NCBI RefSeq assembly: GCF_023856365.1 | Contig: NC_064542.1 | Location: forward strand, 7,185,363-7,249,362 | Direction: 5' to 3' | DNA from: Brienomyrus brachyistius | Lineage: Eukaryota; Chordata; Actinopteri; Osteoglossiformes; Mormyridae | DNA length: 64,000 nucleotides | Shown: piece after piece, positions 45,807 to 59,306 of the stretch | Layout: every line of letters begins with the position of its first letter | Numbering within the stretch: position 1 is the first letter of the stretch | Position numbers and translations under genes: made by a program | Notes under the pieces: generated by a model | What the model saw: only the letters and a program-made list of their open reading frames with translations | Told to the model about the DNA's origin: nothing | Databases searched by the model: none

Positions 45807-46895
45807 TCATCCACTACTGGCCTTGCTCTTCTCCACCATTGCCTTGTACGTCTCCTTCACCATTGCCTTGTACTCCTCCTCCACCATTGCCTTGTACGTC
45901 TCCTTCACCATTGCCTTGTACTCCTCCTCCACCATTGTCTTGTACCCCTCCTCCACCATTGCCTTGTACTCCTCCTCCAGTATTGCCTTATACTCCTCCT
46001 CCACCATTGCCTTGTACTCCTCCTCCTCCATTGCCTTGTACTCCTCCTCCTCCATTGCCTTGTACTCCTCCTTCACCATTGCCTTGTATGTCTCCTTCAC
46101 CATTGCCTTGTACTCCTCCTCCACCATTGCCTTGTACTCCTCCTCCTCCAGTGCCTTGTACTCCTCCTTCACCATTGCCTTGTACTCCTCCTCCTCCATT
46201 GCCTTGTACTCCTCCTCCTCCATTGCCTTGTACTCCTCCTCCTCCATTGCCTTGTACTCCTCCTCCTCCTCCTCCTCCATTGCCTTGTACTTCTCCTTCT
46301 CCACCTTTGCCTGGCTCTCCTCCTTCTCCACCTTTGCCTGGCTCTCCTCCTTCACTGCCACTGTCTGGCTTTCCTCCTCCACTGCCAATGTCTGGCTATC
46401 CTCCTCCATCGCCAATGTCTGGCTGTCCTCCATCGCCAATGTCTGGCTGTCCTCCATCGCCAATGTCTGGCTGTCCTCCATCGCCAATGTCTGGCTATCC
46501 TCCATCGCCAATGTCTGGCTATCCTCCATCGCCAATGTCTGGCTATCCTCCTCCATCGCCAATGTCTGGCTGTCCTCCATCGCCAATGTCTGGCTGTCCT
46601 CCATCGCCAATGTCTGGCTGTCCTCCATCGCCAATGTCTGGCTGTCCTCCTCCATCGCCAATGTCTGGCTGTCCTCCATCGCCAATGTCTGGCTATCCTC
46701 CTCCATCGCCACTGTCTGGCTTTCGACCACCATTGCCCTTTTTCCTTTCCCTTTTTTTGTAAAAAGCTTCTTCAGCCAGGGTTTCTTTTTCTTTCCTTCT
46801 TTGTCCTTTTTTCTTTCCTCCTTTGCTTCTATAGCTTCTCCAGCGTCCTTTGGTACCGCTGGCGGCCTAAAGCAATTGAGAAAAATCCACTTCAT
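45807..46895 (-). CDS. SQTLAME-repeat protein, unit 7 (B-type, 362 aa)
   Basis: Diverged subtype. The N-terminal 57 residues are nearly the same as A-type (K-to-E at 23, K-to-R near 53). The first repeat is [10 protein letters not shown] and there are about twelve DSQTLAME copies. The C-terminal half is longer and more regular, with many [16 protein letters not shown] and YKAMVKE units, ending KSKASSG. TATA box at 46971-46976, poly(A) signal at 45747-45752. One base of the second promoter palindrome is changed. The ORF stays open although the repeat half has been reshuffled relative to A-type. Confidence 0.7.
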   Translation of the reverse strand: MKWIFLNCFRPPAVPKDAGEAIEAKEERKKDKEGKKKKPWLKKLFTKKGKGKRAMVVESQTVAMEEDSQTLAMEDSQTLAMEEDSQTLAMEDSQTLAMEDSQTLAMEDSQTLAMEEDSQTLAMEDSQTLAMEDSQTLAMEDSQTLAMEDSQTLAMEDSQTLAMEEDSQTLAVEEESQTVAVKEESQAKVEKEESQAKVEKEKYKAMEEEEEEEYKAMEEEEYKAMEEEEYKAMEEEEYKAMVKEEYKALEEEEYKAMVEEEYKAMVKETYKAMVKEEYKAMEEEEYKAMEEEEYKAMVEEEYKAILEEEYKAMVEEGYKTMVEEEYKAMVKETYKAMVEEEYKAMVKETYKAMVEKSKASSG

Positions 46896-48588
46896 ATTGA
46901 GAGATGAGATGAGATGTGTCTTATTCGAAATCAGATTTGTTTTGAAGTGATAGTGCTGCCTACAGCAGAATTTATACCTTCAGAATGATGACATCAGAGT
47001 TGTCACGGTAACATTGTGTTCTAGAATTCAACTGTAGGTGCCATATTTGGTCAGTGGTTCAATTTTTTTTAATTCTCTGCATTTTTTATATGCTTTATTC
47101 AGCTCATATTCTGCAGCATATATTGTATGAATTTCCATATTTACCTTAATTAGTTTACTCGCAGATAATATTCTGTACTTGCAAACAATGCAGAAACCTA
47201 CCAAACATTGCCGGGCCGTTCCTGTGCTCACAGAGCGTAGTGAGCTTTACTTTACTCAGGAGGAGGACAGGCTCACATTTTCTGACCGTGGCCTTGCTGT
47301 GCTATATTGTGAAAGGTGCTGAACTTAGTGATGAGACAGTTAATACCCAGATTCTGGAGATCGCCTCCTCAAAGTGAGGCCCAGTGACTTCAAGCTGGGA
47401 ATCGGGGCTTGCTAAGTTTATGCAATATCACGTGACCGATGACTTCCGATTCATCCTGAGGTGTAAGAGGCTTCGAATCCTGTTGGCTCTTCCAAACTTT
47501 TATATAAGTGAGATGATTCTAATTAGCAATGGTAGTGGAGGCCAGTTTAACCAAAGAATCAACCGCCAGGTGATGGGTCACAGCAAGGAGGGGTATGGGG
47601 TTGGGTTTCAGTGTTTGGGTACATTTAATGGAGGTGAGATAAAACATTTGGTAAGGTTTAGCAGCGTCTGTAATATCCCTGCATTGTAGGCAGAGCTTTC
47701 TGGATAGATTCTGGACACACACACCCTCGCATTGGACAAATTGAATCAGAAAATGGATGGATGGATGGATGGAATGCAGTGTTTTTCATGTGTTTTCATG
47801 AGTGGAAGTGAACTTTTATTTATGTGTTTAGTTTATGTGTAGTTAGTTTAGTTGTTCCTGGCAGTAAATACAGTCCCTGGTTTTTATGTGTGCGTCACTG
47901 ACGAATGTAAGTACTAAGTTTATTGATTATAAGTGATAAGTGACGCTGTGCTAATTTAGTTTACTTAATTGCGCGGCTAGGTTAACGTGACGTAGCTTGC
48001 TTACTGTTATAATTATCGCTGACGACTGTACCGTTGTATACCTCGGAAAGATATTTTCGTTTATTTCCCGTCCAATCATTCCCTCTAATACGAATTGCTG
48101 CTAATGTAATGTATTGTTGTGGGTATAGCCGAACTTATCAATGTTAAGGCGATGTGGTACAATTATGCATTATGTTAGTGTATTATGGTAATAACCATTG
48201 TAAGCACTGTGGTAATTTGTTTTTCCTCTTTATTTGTTATAGAACCATAAATAAATACAAACTTACTTACTTACCAACCCACTTCGTCTGAGTGTGCATC
48301 CAACTGACCTCAAGTAAGATAAGCCAGAGTACAACTAATTGCTACCCCCTCCTGATTGAGAACGTGTGTCTGGTGAAATACGGTCAGCAGCCCCCCCCCC
48401 CCCCCCCCCATCCTGAATCGTGACTGATATCCCACAGCGAGTACTACCCTCCTGCAGCAACCCCTTACAGTTTCCCAGGGGAGTGTGGCCCCCCTTTCCC
48501 ACACCGCATCAAATTTTTCAGTTTCACTCATTTCTCAGTTTATGGGTTATGGGTATGAGCCTGTGTAAAATACAAATTTTTTTTTTTT

Positions 48589-49020
48589 GCAAACTCCAGC
48601 CTGGCTCTTCCATGCTTCTCATTCATGAAGGGCTTCTTTCTTGCTTTATGGGTCTTCAGCGCTGCTTCTAGGAGCCTGTCCCACCATCACGCTTCACACT
48701 TAATGTTTTCCATTCCTTTTGAAGGTCACTTGAGGTCATCCTCCGATTTGTTAGACACTGACGGATAAGTTGATGGTCATCTCTGGCATTAGAAGGTTGC
48801 TTCTGCCCTCTACCTGGCTGGTTTTTGATTTTTCGCAGTGTCTCCTGCTTCTTCCCCCTGTTCTTGTGTACTGCGGTCTTAGAAACTCACGAGCATGGAA
48901 GCAGCCTGCCTCACAGTGTAGCCTTCTGCCAGCAGAACCAGGATTAAACCAGAATTTAACAATGCAGATTTTAAAAAAGTATATAGAGTGGTCTCTTAAT
49001 TTTTTACAGAGCTGTGTATT
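48589..49020 (-). pseudogene. Tc1/mariner transposase relic, unit 7
   Basis: Orthologous copy with two private substitutions near 48649 and 48671. The adjoining T-run is shorter. Confidence 0.75.
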
Positions 49021-49277
49021 GTTTATATGTATCTATTTTATGTTTTGGCTGCATGTTTGAACCTGAGACCAGTTGTCAAATGGAGTCTGTTTGAGAATAC
49101 TACATTCACACCCCCAAAACCTTCATATCCCAAATACTGCGTCATGAAAGGTGAAAATTGGTAGGTTTATGCTGGTGAAATAATGAAGATAGATGCTGCT
49201 GCTTTTAAGTCATTAACAAGGTTGTTTATCGAAATGGTTTATTGAAAGGCATCTAACAATTTCAAACACATATGTAA

Positions 49278-49399
49278 GGAATAATTGACGACGGGCCGTT
49301 GAATTATTAGAAAATAATGCACACCCGAGGTGGTAATGCCGTTACACCTCGGGTGTGCATTATTTTCTAATAATTCAACGGCCCGGAGTCAATTATTCC
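49278..49399. mobile_element. Foldback hairpin element, unit 7
   Basis: Same sequence and position in the unit as in unit 1. Confidence 0.85.
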
Positions 49400-50680
49400 G
49401 CTTATACTACGGTTGCCACACCTCAAGACATCGATCAGATGATATATTTCAAGGGATTCGTCCGGTTTTTCTACTTAAATCGCTATTGTGAGTAGGATTA
49501 TTTCTTCCGCATCTCATCCAACGACTCTTTTGCTAGTTCCAAAACGTCATTTTAAAGCTGGCCATGGAGGCTTGAGCCGTTGATATCAGACTAATGCAGT
49601 TAATAATGAAGTTATTAGAAAGAGAGCGAGAGAGACAGAGAGAGAGCTTGTATGAATTAGGCTACCTCTGTGTGTCCCTCAACAGTGTTCTGAAGCACCG
49701 TCTCTAAACTGTAAGTCTGCTTTAAGATGCAGCACTGTTATTACCTCGCTAGTGAGAAATGTCATGTGTAGCCTTTAAGTTGGTACACTAGGCTAACTAA
49801 TACTGCTGCAGCCCAGTTGTTGAAAGTTTCATATTCACCGTAAATATTAAAATTTGCTTTTGGAAAATCGTCTGTCATGTTGTTGTTTTTGTTAGTCCTG
49901 CGTGCTGTATAGGTACTGTATGCTAATTTCCGTTATTACAGTTAACTATGCGAAGTGATATAGAACTGTAATGTGGTCAAGAGAGCTGCCTGGAACTACG
50001 TTCGCCATGCGTTTCCCTGAAAATAATTGCACACCTCAGAACGTTCGTCAGCCAATCAGATTCAAGCATTCAACGGTCCCGTAGTATAAGGAGATATAAT
50101 AGACATTCGCCTCAGAATTATATTTTATGTAATTTTATCTTTAAAGTGACCTTATTAAATTTGTTCCCCGAAGTAATAATTTCATCCCACACCCTGAGTG
50201 CTTTTGCACGCTGGTTATATGTGCTAACAGCATTTCCTACCCAGGGAGTCTGATCGAAACCCAAAATCAAGCTGCTGCTGTGAGCTCCTGCTGAGCACCC
50301 TGCTCGGAGGCATGTACACTCGACGGACGCTACGGAGTGTTGAACAGTGATTTCTATCATCTATATTCTTGTCCTCAGTAGGCGTTATGATGCTGATGTG
50401 TCACTGAACGTGTCAGCCAATGTAGTCCATATCTGGTTTGATATCGTACTCCTGGGGATACCTGCATTTCTAGGGACACATTGAACTGCTTATAGACTTT
50501 TCCCAGTTTAGACCGTAAACCCGAACTGGACTGTGCATGAGCAGATATGTATCGTTTCCGCTCACTACTGCTTCACGGCAGCTGGGCGATTTCACAAATT
50601 GATTTATTGCAGTTTTTTTTTTTTTAAACAAAGGTTGTACTTAGCACTTATTTGAATTATTGTGTATATATGTGTTTTTA

Positions 50681-51031
50681 GGGGGCGGCATGGTGCTGCA
50701 GTGGTTAGCACTGTTGCCTCACACCTCTGGGACCTGGGTTCGAGTCTCCACCTGGGTCACATGCGTGCGGAGTTTGCATGTTCTCCCCATGTCATCGTGG
50801 GGTTTCCTCCGGGTACTCCGGTTTCTGCCCACAGTCCAAAAACATGCTGAGGCTAATTGGAGTTACTAAATTGCCCATAGGTGTGCATGTGAGAGTGCAT
50901 GGTGTGCGAGTGTGCCCTGTGATGGGCTGACCCCCCGTCCTGGGTTGTTCCCTGCCTCATGCCCATTTCTTCCGGGATAGGCTCCGGACCCCCCGTGACC
51001 CAGTAGGATAAGCAGTTTGGAAAATGGATGG
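50681..51031 (+). mobile_element. V-SINE-type SINE, unit 7
   Basis: Orthologous copy with a private G (TTTCTGCCC) near 50827. Confidence 0.9.
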
Positions 51032-51552
51032 ATATGTGTTTTTAAATTACAAAGATTATTTTATTCAAAAATAGTATTTAGCACGATTTGGCTTATTACA
51101 GTTTAATAATAGTTTGTAATTATGACATGTTATAATGTATTTTTAAATTATTATAATCGTATTTTTAAATAATTTGTAATTTAAAAAATAGTCTGTGGTA
51201 CATTGGGAGGAGCTACAATTTGGCCGTCATTGTTATTATGAATTATGACGTCATAAGCGGGAGGGGGGAGCGTATCCCTTATTCTGATTGGTCGAGGGGT
51301 TATCTCCATATACCATACATTGCCGATAGGGGGCCATATGGTTTGGGTGATAAGGGTTGCTGTTAAACTTTAATAGAATAAAAATACATTACATGTATTT
51401 ATTTGTGTTATTTTTAATTACGTTTTTAAGGAATAATAAAACATGTGGCAGGATGAATGCAAGCTAGCGCATACACATCTAGCGGGGCCCGTCAGGCCGC
51501 AGGCACGGGTTGTTAGGAGTAGGCACAAGCGCCACGGCGTATTTTAAAAGAA

Positions 51553-52570
51553 TGTGGGGATCTGATCGGGCTGGTAGGAGTAGTTGCATGGCACTGGTAA
51601 TTACACTATATTGGCAACCACTTGAGCCAGGTCATATGACCTACCAGGAAGTTATAAAAGGCTGCCAAGATGGAATCTCATTCTCTTGCTGCTGTGTTTT
51701 ACAACTGGACATGGGGTGGGTTCTTCTCCCCTGTGGGTAAGGAAAGGAGGAGAGGGTTTGTTTGAGAACTTGAATGTTTAATTTTAATTTTACCAGGCTG
51801 ACTGCTAGCAGCATGTAACTCTTCGTGGAGGACGCGGAGGTGACTGTTTGGAATTTTATCATTTGACGTGATCCCCTACGAGCTGATGGGCTACAGACAC
51901 TGAGGCTCTGGTCACTTGGGTTATACTGTGGGATTTAAAAGGGTCTATGTTTCTTTGTTGATTGTTTCTTTGTACCTGTAGCATTGGAACGTTTCCTCTT
52001 GGTGTTGCTGTGCTGCGAGGGCATTAAGCATTCCTACAAAGGACCAGACTAGCCACTGTTTTAGGTTTATTTGATAGGCTTGTAAGTTGTAAGAGTAATT
52101 GTAGTATTGTATTTTGGGCGGTGGACATCGGCCGCTACCCTCCCCTTATGTTTGTACATGGGATCTTTCTGTACAAGGCCGGATCCGCACAGGCTTTTGC
52201 TCTGCTGTTGGGGTGCCACACTGAGTGGACACTGTACTGTTGTGTGTAGTGTTTGTCATGTTGCATGCTGTGTGGTGTTGAGTTTTGCTGTTTTCTTTGT
52301 CACCAGGGGCCTCCTGAGCTGAGAGCTGCGTGTGCTGATCTGACCTTACTATCTGGAGGATAGTCAGCTGCCCCCCACCCCCAGCAACCTTCATTTGTCT
52401 GATTTTGGATATTTGTAATAAAGTGGATTGGGTTTTATTTTTACATGCCTCTTTGTTGTCTTTGTTACGGGGAGGGTTCGAACTTAGCCACGTTACAGAA
52501 GGAACATTAGGGGTTACCAGGAGGTGGCGTAGTCAGAGCAGTGTGGGTATTCTGTGCTTTGGGCACCACA
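51553..52570 (+). mobile_element. Solo LTR, unit 7
   Basis: Orthologous copy of the unit 6/8 variant, with private changes (AACTTGAATG, CAGGCTGAC) near 51769 and 51797. Confidence 0.8.
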
Positions 52571-53617
52571 AGAAAGCACCGAAATGTTTTAAAGAAACTT
52601 TAGCGTTAATTTAAAAGGAAAAAAAAGAATCAAGGAATAACCCTGTTAATTCCTGTTTAAATAAATTAACGCAAGAGAGTCGGCTCCTTAAAGAACTGTG
52701 TGGCTCTATGCGCATGCGCTGCATGAGAGCGAGCCAGAGAGGAGAGCGCATTCGCTAATTTAATCAAGAATTAACCGCGTTATTCCTTGATTCTTGTTGA
52801 AATGCTTAGAGCGTTTTACTTTACATTGGCAGAAAAGTGCTTCATTACTTAAACCCCTATAACCATAACGTTTATTTGAAATAACAGGCGCTCCTCTGGT
52901 GTCGCCATTTTGAAACGGGCTGGCCAATATCATCTCGACCGCTTTTTTCAAACGGACCTGCCGATTATGGCCGAGCCCTGGGACTCGCTCATTTCGCTGT
53001 TTAAATGCTTTCTTCAACCTAACACTGGTAAATACCGCTAATGTTTTTCCTTCTAATTCTTTAAGCATGTTGATTAAATGTAATGGGTTTAAGTGCTTTC
53101 TTTTAAAACGACGTGCTGTATGTTAATTGGTTTCGCTTGTGCTTGTTTAAACTCAGCATTTGCTCTTCTGCTGCTTTCGGGCATGTTTGCACGGGTTTAA
53201 ATTCCGCCTGCTTTCTTCTAAAATAACGCTAAAGTTTTTCTTAAACATTTTGGTGCTTGCTTTTAAAATACGCCGTGGCGCTTGTGCACACATGGCTGCG
53301 GCCAGACGGGTCCCCGCTGGACGTGTATCTTGCATTCATTCCGTTATGTTTTATTCCTTAAAAACGTAATTTAAAATACAACGTAAATACATGTAATGTA
53401 TTTTCATTCTATTAAAGTTTAAAGGCAACCCTTATCACCCAAACCATATGCCCCCCTATCGGCAACACGTGTAATAGACATTTGGAATATTCCTGACATT
53501 TAACATCACCTACTCACATTCAATTGAAAACACCTGTCTTTTTCGTTTTTAATGCTTTATTTACAATTATTTACACATTTTTCAGTAGTACTGATTGAAC
53601 ATAGAACACTGACTGTC

Positions 53618-54649
53618 TCATCCACTACCGGCTTTGCTCTTCTCCACCATTGCCTTGTACGTCTCCTCCACCATTGCCTTGTACGTCTCCTCCACCATTG
53701 CCGTGTACTCCTCCTTCACCATTTCTGTGTACTCCTCCTCCGCCATTGCCTTGTACTCCTCCTCCACCATTGTCTTGTACTCCTCCTCCATTGCCTTGTA
53801 CTCCTCCACCATTGCCTTGTACTCCTCCTCCATTGCCTTGCTCAAGTCCACCTCCATTGCCTTGCTCTCCTCCACCTCCATTGCCTTGTATTCCTCCTCC
53901 ATTGCCTTGTATTCCTCCTCCATTGCCTTGTATTCCTCCTCCATTGCCTTGTATTCCTCCTCCATTGCCTTGTACTTCTCCTCCTCCTCCATTGCCTTGT
54001 ACTTCTCCTTCTCCACCTTTGCCTGGCTCTCCTCCTTCACCGCCACTTTCTGGCTTTCCTCCTTCTCCACCTTTGCCTGGCTCTCCTCCTTCACCTCCAC
54101 TGTCTGGCTTTCCTCCATCGCCAATGTCTGGCTGTCCTCCATCGCCAATGTCTGGCTGTCCTCCATCGCCAATGTCTGGCTGTCCTCCATCGCCAATGTC
54201 TGGCTATCCTCCATCGCCAATGTCTGGCTGTCCTCCATCGCCAATGTCTGGCTGTCCTCCATCGCCAATGTCTGGCTGTCCTCCATCGCCAATGTCTGGC
54301 TGTCCTCCATCGCCAATGTCTGGCTATCCTCCATCGCCAATGTCTGGCTATCCTCCTCCATCGCCAATGTCTGGCTGTCCTCCATCGCCAATGTCTGGCT
54401 GTCCTCCATCGCCAATGTCTGGCTATCCTCCTCCATCGCCAATGTCTGGCTGTCCTCCATCGCCAATGTCTGGCTATCCACCACCATTGCCTTTTTTCCT
54501 TTCCCTTTTTTTGTAAAAAGCTTCTTCAGCCAGGGTTTCTTTTTCTTTCCTTCTTCATCCTTTTTTCTTTCCTCCTTTGCTTTTATAGCTTCTCCAGCGT
54601 CCTTTGGTACCGCTGGCGGCCTAAAGCAATTGAGAAAAATCCACTTCAT
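53618..54649 (-). CDS. SQTLAME-repeat protein, unit 8 (A-type, 343 aa)
   Basis: A-type with fifteen octapeptides, one additional YKAMEEE heptad (21 bp) and a Lys-to-Glu change in the N-terminal basic stretch (KKDEEGKK). TATA box at 54725-54730, poly(A) signal at 53556-53561. Intact. Confidence 0.7.
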   Translation of the reverse strand: MKWIFLNCFRPPAVPKDAGEAIKAKEERKKDEEGKKKKPWLKKLFTKKGKGKKAMVVDSQTLAMEDSQTLAMEEDSQTLAMEDSQTLAMEDSQTLAMEEDSQTLAMEDSQTLAMEDSQTLAMEDSQTLAMEDSQTLAMEDSQTLAMEDSQTLAMEDSQTLAMEDSQTLAMEDSQTLAMEESQTVEVKEESQAKVEKEESQKVAVKEESQAKVEKEKYKAMEEEEKYKAMEEEYKAMEEEYKAMEEEYKAMEEEYKAMEVEESKAMEVDLSKAMEEEYKAMVEEYKAMEEEYKTMVEEEYKAMAEEEYTEMVKEEYTAMVEETYKAMVEETYKAMVEKSKAGSG

Positions 54650-56341
54650 ATTGAGAGATGAGATGAGATGTGTCTTATTCGAAATCAGATTTGTTTTGAA
54701 CTGATACTGGTGCCTACAGCAGAATTTATACCTTCAGAATGATGACATCAGAGTTGTCACGGTGACATTGTGTTCTAGAACTCAACTGTAGGTGCCATAT
54801 TTGGTCAGTGGTTCAATTTTTTTTAATTCTCTGCATTTTTTATATGCTTTATTCAGCTCATATTCTGCAGCATATATTGTATGAATTTCCATATTTACCT
54901 TAATTAGTTTACTCGCAGATAATATTCTGTACTTGCAAACAATGCAGAAACCTACCAAACATTGCCGGGGCGTTCCTGTGCTCACAGAGCGTAGTGAGCT
55001 TTACTTTACTCAGGAGGAGGACAGGCTCACATTTTCTGACCGTGGCCTTACTGTGCTATATTGTGAAAGGTGCTGAACTTAGTGATGAGACAGTTAATAC
55101 CCAGATTCTGGAGATCGCCTCCTCAAAGTGAGGCCCAGTGACTTCAAGCTGGGAATCGGGGCTTGCTAAGTTTATGCAATATCACGTGACCGATGACTTC
55201 CGATTCATCCTGAGGTGTAAGAGGCTTCGAATCCTGTTGGCTCTTCAAAACTTTTATATAAGTGAGATGATTCTAATTAGCAATGGTAGTGGAGGCCAGT
55301 TTAACCAAAGAACCAACCGCCAGGTGATGGGTCACAGTAAGGAGGGGTATGGGGTTGGGTTTCAGTGTTTGGGTACATTTAATGGAGGTGAGATAAAACA
55401 TTTGGTAAGGTTTAGCAGCGTCTGTAATATCCCTGCATTGTAGGCAGAGCTTTCTGGATAGATTCTGGACACACACACCCTCGTATTGGACAAATTGATT
55501 CAGAAAATGGATGGATGAATGGATGGAATGCAGTGTTTTTCATGTGTTTTCATGAGTGGAAGTGAACTTTTATTTATGTGTTTAGTTTATGTGTAGTTAG
55601 TTTAGTTGTTCCTGGCAGTAAATACAGTCCCTGGTTTTTATGTGTGCGTCACTGACGAACGTAAGTACTAAGTTTATTGATTATAAGTGATAAGTGACGC
55701 TGTGCTAATTTAGTTTACTTAATTGCGCGGCTAGGTTAACGTGACCTAGCTTGCTTACTGTTATAATTATCGCTGACGACTGTACCGTTGTATACCTCGG
55801 AAAGATATTTTCGTTTATTTCCCGTCCAATCATTCCCTCTAATACGAATTGCTGCTAATGTAATGTATTGTTGTGGGTATAGCCGAACTTATCAATGTTA
55901 AGGCGATGTGGTACAATTATGCATTATGTTAGTGTATTATGGTAATAACCATTGTAAGCACTGTGGTAATTTGTTTTTCCTGTTTGTTTGTTATAGAACC
56001 ATAAATAAATACAAACTTACTTACTTACCAACCCACTTCGTCTGAGTGTGCATCCCACTGACCTCAAGTAAGATAAGCCAGAGTACAACTAATTGCTACC
56101 CCCTCCTGATTGAGAACGTGTATCTGGTGAAATACGGTCAGCAGCCCCCCCCCCCCCCCCCATCCTGAATCGTGACTGATATCCCACAGCGAGTACTACC
56201 CTCCTGCAGCAACCCCTTACAGTTTCCCAGGGGAGTGTGGCCCCCCTTTCCCACACCGCATCAAATTTTTCAGTTTCACTCATTTCTCAGTTTATGGGTT
56301 ATGGGTATGAGCCTGTGTAAAATACAAATTTTTTTTTTTTT

Positions 56342-56773
56342 GCAAACTCCAGCCTGGCTCTTCCATGCTTCTCATTCATGAAGGGCTTCTTTCTTGCTTT
56401 ACGGGTCTTCAGCGCTGCTTCTAGAAGCCTGTCCCACCATCACGCTTCACACTTAATGTTTTCCATTCCTTTTGAAGGTCACTTGAGGTCATCCTCCGAT
56501 TTGTTAGACACTGACGGATAAGTTGATGGTCATCTCTGGCATTAGAAGGTTGCTTCTGCCCTCTACCTGGCTGGTTTTTGATTTTTCGCAGTGTCTCCTG
56601 CTTCTTCCCCCTGTTCTTGTGTACTGCGGTCTTAGAAACTCACGAGCATGGAAGCAGCCTGCCTCACAGTGTAGCCTTCTGCCAGCAGAACCAGGATTAA
56701 ACCAGAATTTAACAATGCAGATTTTAAAAAAGTATATAGAGTGGTCTCTTAATTTTTTACAGAGCTGTGTATT
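56342..56773 (-). pseudogene. Tc1/mariner transposase relic, unit 8
   Basis: Orthologous copy with the same breaks. The unit 9 copy would start beyond the window. Confidence 0.75.
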
Positions 56774-57030
56774 GTTTATATGTATCTATTTTATGTTTTG
56801 GCTGCATGTTTGAACCTGAGACCAGTTGTCAAATGGAGTCTGTTTGAGAATACTACATTCACACCCCCAAAACCTTCATATCCCAAATACTGCGTCATGA
56901 AAGGTGAAAATTGGTAGGTTTATGCTGGTGAAATAATGAAGATAGATGCTGCTGCTTTTAAGTCATTAACAAGGTTGTTTATTGAAATGGTTTATTGAAA
57001 GGCATCTAACAATTTCAAACACATATGTAA

Positions 57031-57152
57031 GGAATAATTGACGACGGGCCGTTGAATTATTAGAAAATAATGCACACCCGAGGTGGTAATGCCGTTACAC
57101 CTCGGGTGTGCATTATTTTCTAATAATTCAACGGCCCGGAGTCAATTATTCC
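57031..57152. mobile_element. Foldback hairpin element, unit 8
   Basis: Same sequence and position in the unit as in unit 1. Confidence 0.85.
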
Positions 57153-58434
57153 GCTTATACTACGGTTGCCACACCTCAAGACATCGATCAGATGATATAT
57201 TTCAAGGGATTCGTCCGGTTTTTCTACTTAAATCGCTATTGTGAGTAGGATTATTTCTTCCGCATCTCATCCAACGACTCTTTTGCTAGTTCCAAAACGT
57301 CATTTTAAAGCTGGCCATGGAGGCTTGAGCCGTTGATATCAGACTAATGCAGTTAATAATGAAGTTATTAGAAAGAGAGCGAGAGAGACAGAGAGAGAGC
57401 TTGTATGAATTAGGCTACCTCTGTGTGTCCCTCAACAGTGTTCTGAAGCACCGTCTCTAAACTGTAAGTCTGCTTTAAGATGCAGCACTGTTATTACCTC
57501 GCTAGTGAGAAATGTCATGTGTAGCCTTTAAGTTGGTACACTAGGCTAACTAATACTGCTGCAGCCCAGTTGTTGAAAGTTTCATATTCACCGTAAATAT
57601 TAAAATTTGCTTTTGGAAAATCGTCTGTCATGTTGTTGTTTTTGTTAGTCCTGCGTGCTGTATAGGTACTGTATGCTAATTTCCGTTATTACAGTTAACT
57701 ATGCGAAGTGATATGGAACTGTAATGTGGTCAAGAGAGCTGCCTGGAACTACGTTCGCCATGCGTTTCCCTGAAAATAATTGCACACCTCAGAACGTTCG
57801 TCAGCCAATCAGATTCAAGCATTCAACGGTCCCGTAGTATAAGGAGATATAATAGACATTCGCCTCAGAATTATATTTTATGTAATTTTATCTTTAAAGT
57901 GACCTTATTAAATTTGTTCCCCGAAGTAATAATTTCATCCCACACCCTGAGTGCTTTTGCACGCTGGTTATATGTGCTAACAGCATTTCCTACCCAGGGA
58001 GTCTGATCGAAACCCAAAATCAAGCTGCTGCTGTGAGCTCCTGCTGAGCACCCTGCTCGGAGGCATGTACACTCGACGGACGCTACGGAGTGTTGAACAG
58101 TGATTTCTATCATCTATATTCTTGTCCTCAGTAGGCGTTATGATGCTGATGTGTCACTGAACGTGTCAGCCAATGTAGTCCATATCTGGTTTGATATCGT
58201 ACTCCTGGGGATACCTGCATTTCTAGGGACACATTGAACTGCTTATAGACTTTTCCCAGTTTAGACCGTAAACCCGAACTGGACTGTGCATGAGCAGATA
58301 TGTATCGTTTCCGCTCACTACTGCTTCACGGCAGCTGGGCGATTTCACAAATTGATTTATTGCAGTTTTTTTTTTTTTTAAACAAAGGTTGTACTTAGCA
58401 CTTATTTGAATTATTGTGTATATATGTGTTTTTA

Positions 58435-58785
58435 GGGGGCGGCATGGTGCTGCAGTGGTTAGCACTGTTGCCTCACACCTCTGGGACCTGGGTTCGAGTC
58501 TCCACCTGGGTCACATGCGTGCGGAGTTTGCATGTTCTCCCCATGTCATCGTGGGGTTTCCTCCGGGTACTCCGGTTTCTCCCCACAGTCCAAAAACATG
58601 CTGAGGCTAATTGGAGTTACTAAATTGCCCATAGGTGTGCATGTGAGAGTGCATGGTGTGCGAGTGTGCCCTGTGATGGGCTGACCCCCCGTCCTGGGTT
58701 GTTCCCTGCCTCATGCCCATTTCTTCCGGGATAGGCTCCGGACCCCCCGTGACCCAGTAGGATAAGCAGTTTGGAAAATGGATGG
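58435..58785 (+). mobile_element. V-SINE-type SINE, unit 8
   Basis: Orthologous copy, same variant as unit 6. Confidence 0.9.
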
Positions 58786-59306
58786 ATATGTGTTTTTAAA
58801 TTACAAAGATTATTTTATTCAAAAATAGTATTTAGCACGATTTGGCTTATTACAGTTTAATAATAGTTTGTAATTATGACATGTTATAATGTATTTTTAA
58901 ATTATTATAATCGTATTTTTAAATAATTTGTAATTTAAAAAATAGTCTGTGGTACATTGGGAGGAGCTACAATTTGGCCGTCATTGTTATTATGAATTAT
59001 GACGTCATAAGCGGGAGGGGGGAGCGTATCCCTTATTCTGATTGGTCGAGGGGTTATCTCCATATACCATACATTGCCGATAGGGGGCCATATGGTTTGG
59101 GTGATAAGGGTTGCTGTTAAACTTTAATAGAATAAAAATACATTACATGTATTTATTTGTGTTATTTTTAATTACGTTTTTAAGGAATAATAAAACATGT
59201 GGCAGGATGAATGCAAGCTAGCGCATACACATCTAGCGGGGCCCGTCAGGCCGCAGGCACGGGTTGTTAGGAGTAGGCACAAGCGCCACGGCGTATTTTA
59301 AAAGAA

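Larger units (their letters stand above)
45127..52956. repeat. Tandem array unit 7 (7830 bp)
   Basis: Direct copy with a B-type gene (362 codons) and a 15-bp tandem duplication in the left inverted-repeat arm (region 45516-45545). Its final ~300 bp revert to A-type variants like those at the end of unit 3, so a conversion or crossover tract lies within its LTR-distal part. Confidence 0.97.
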
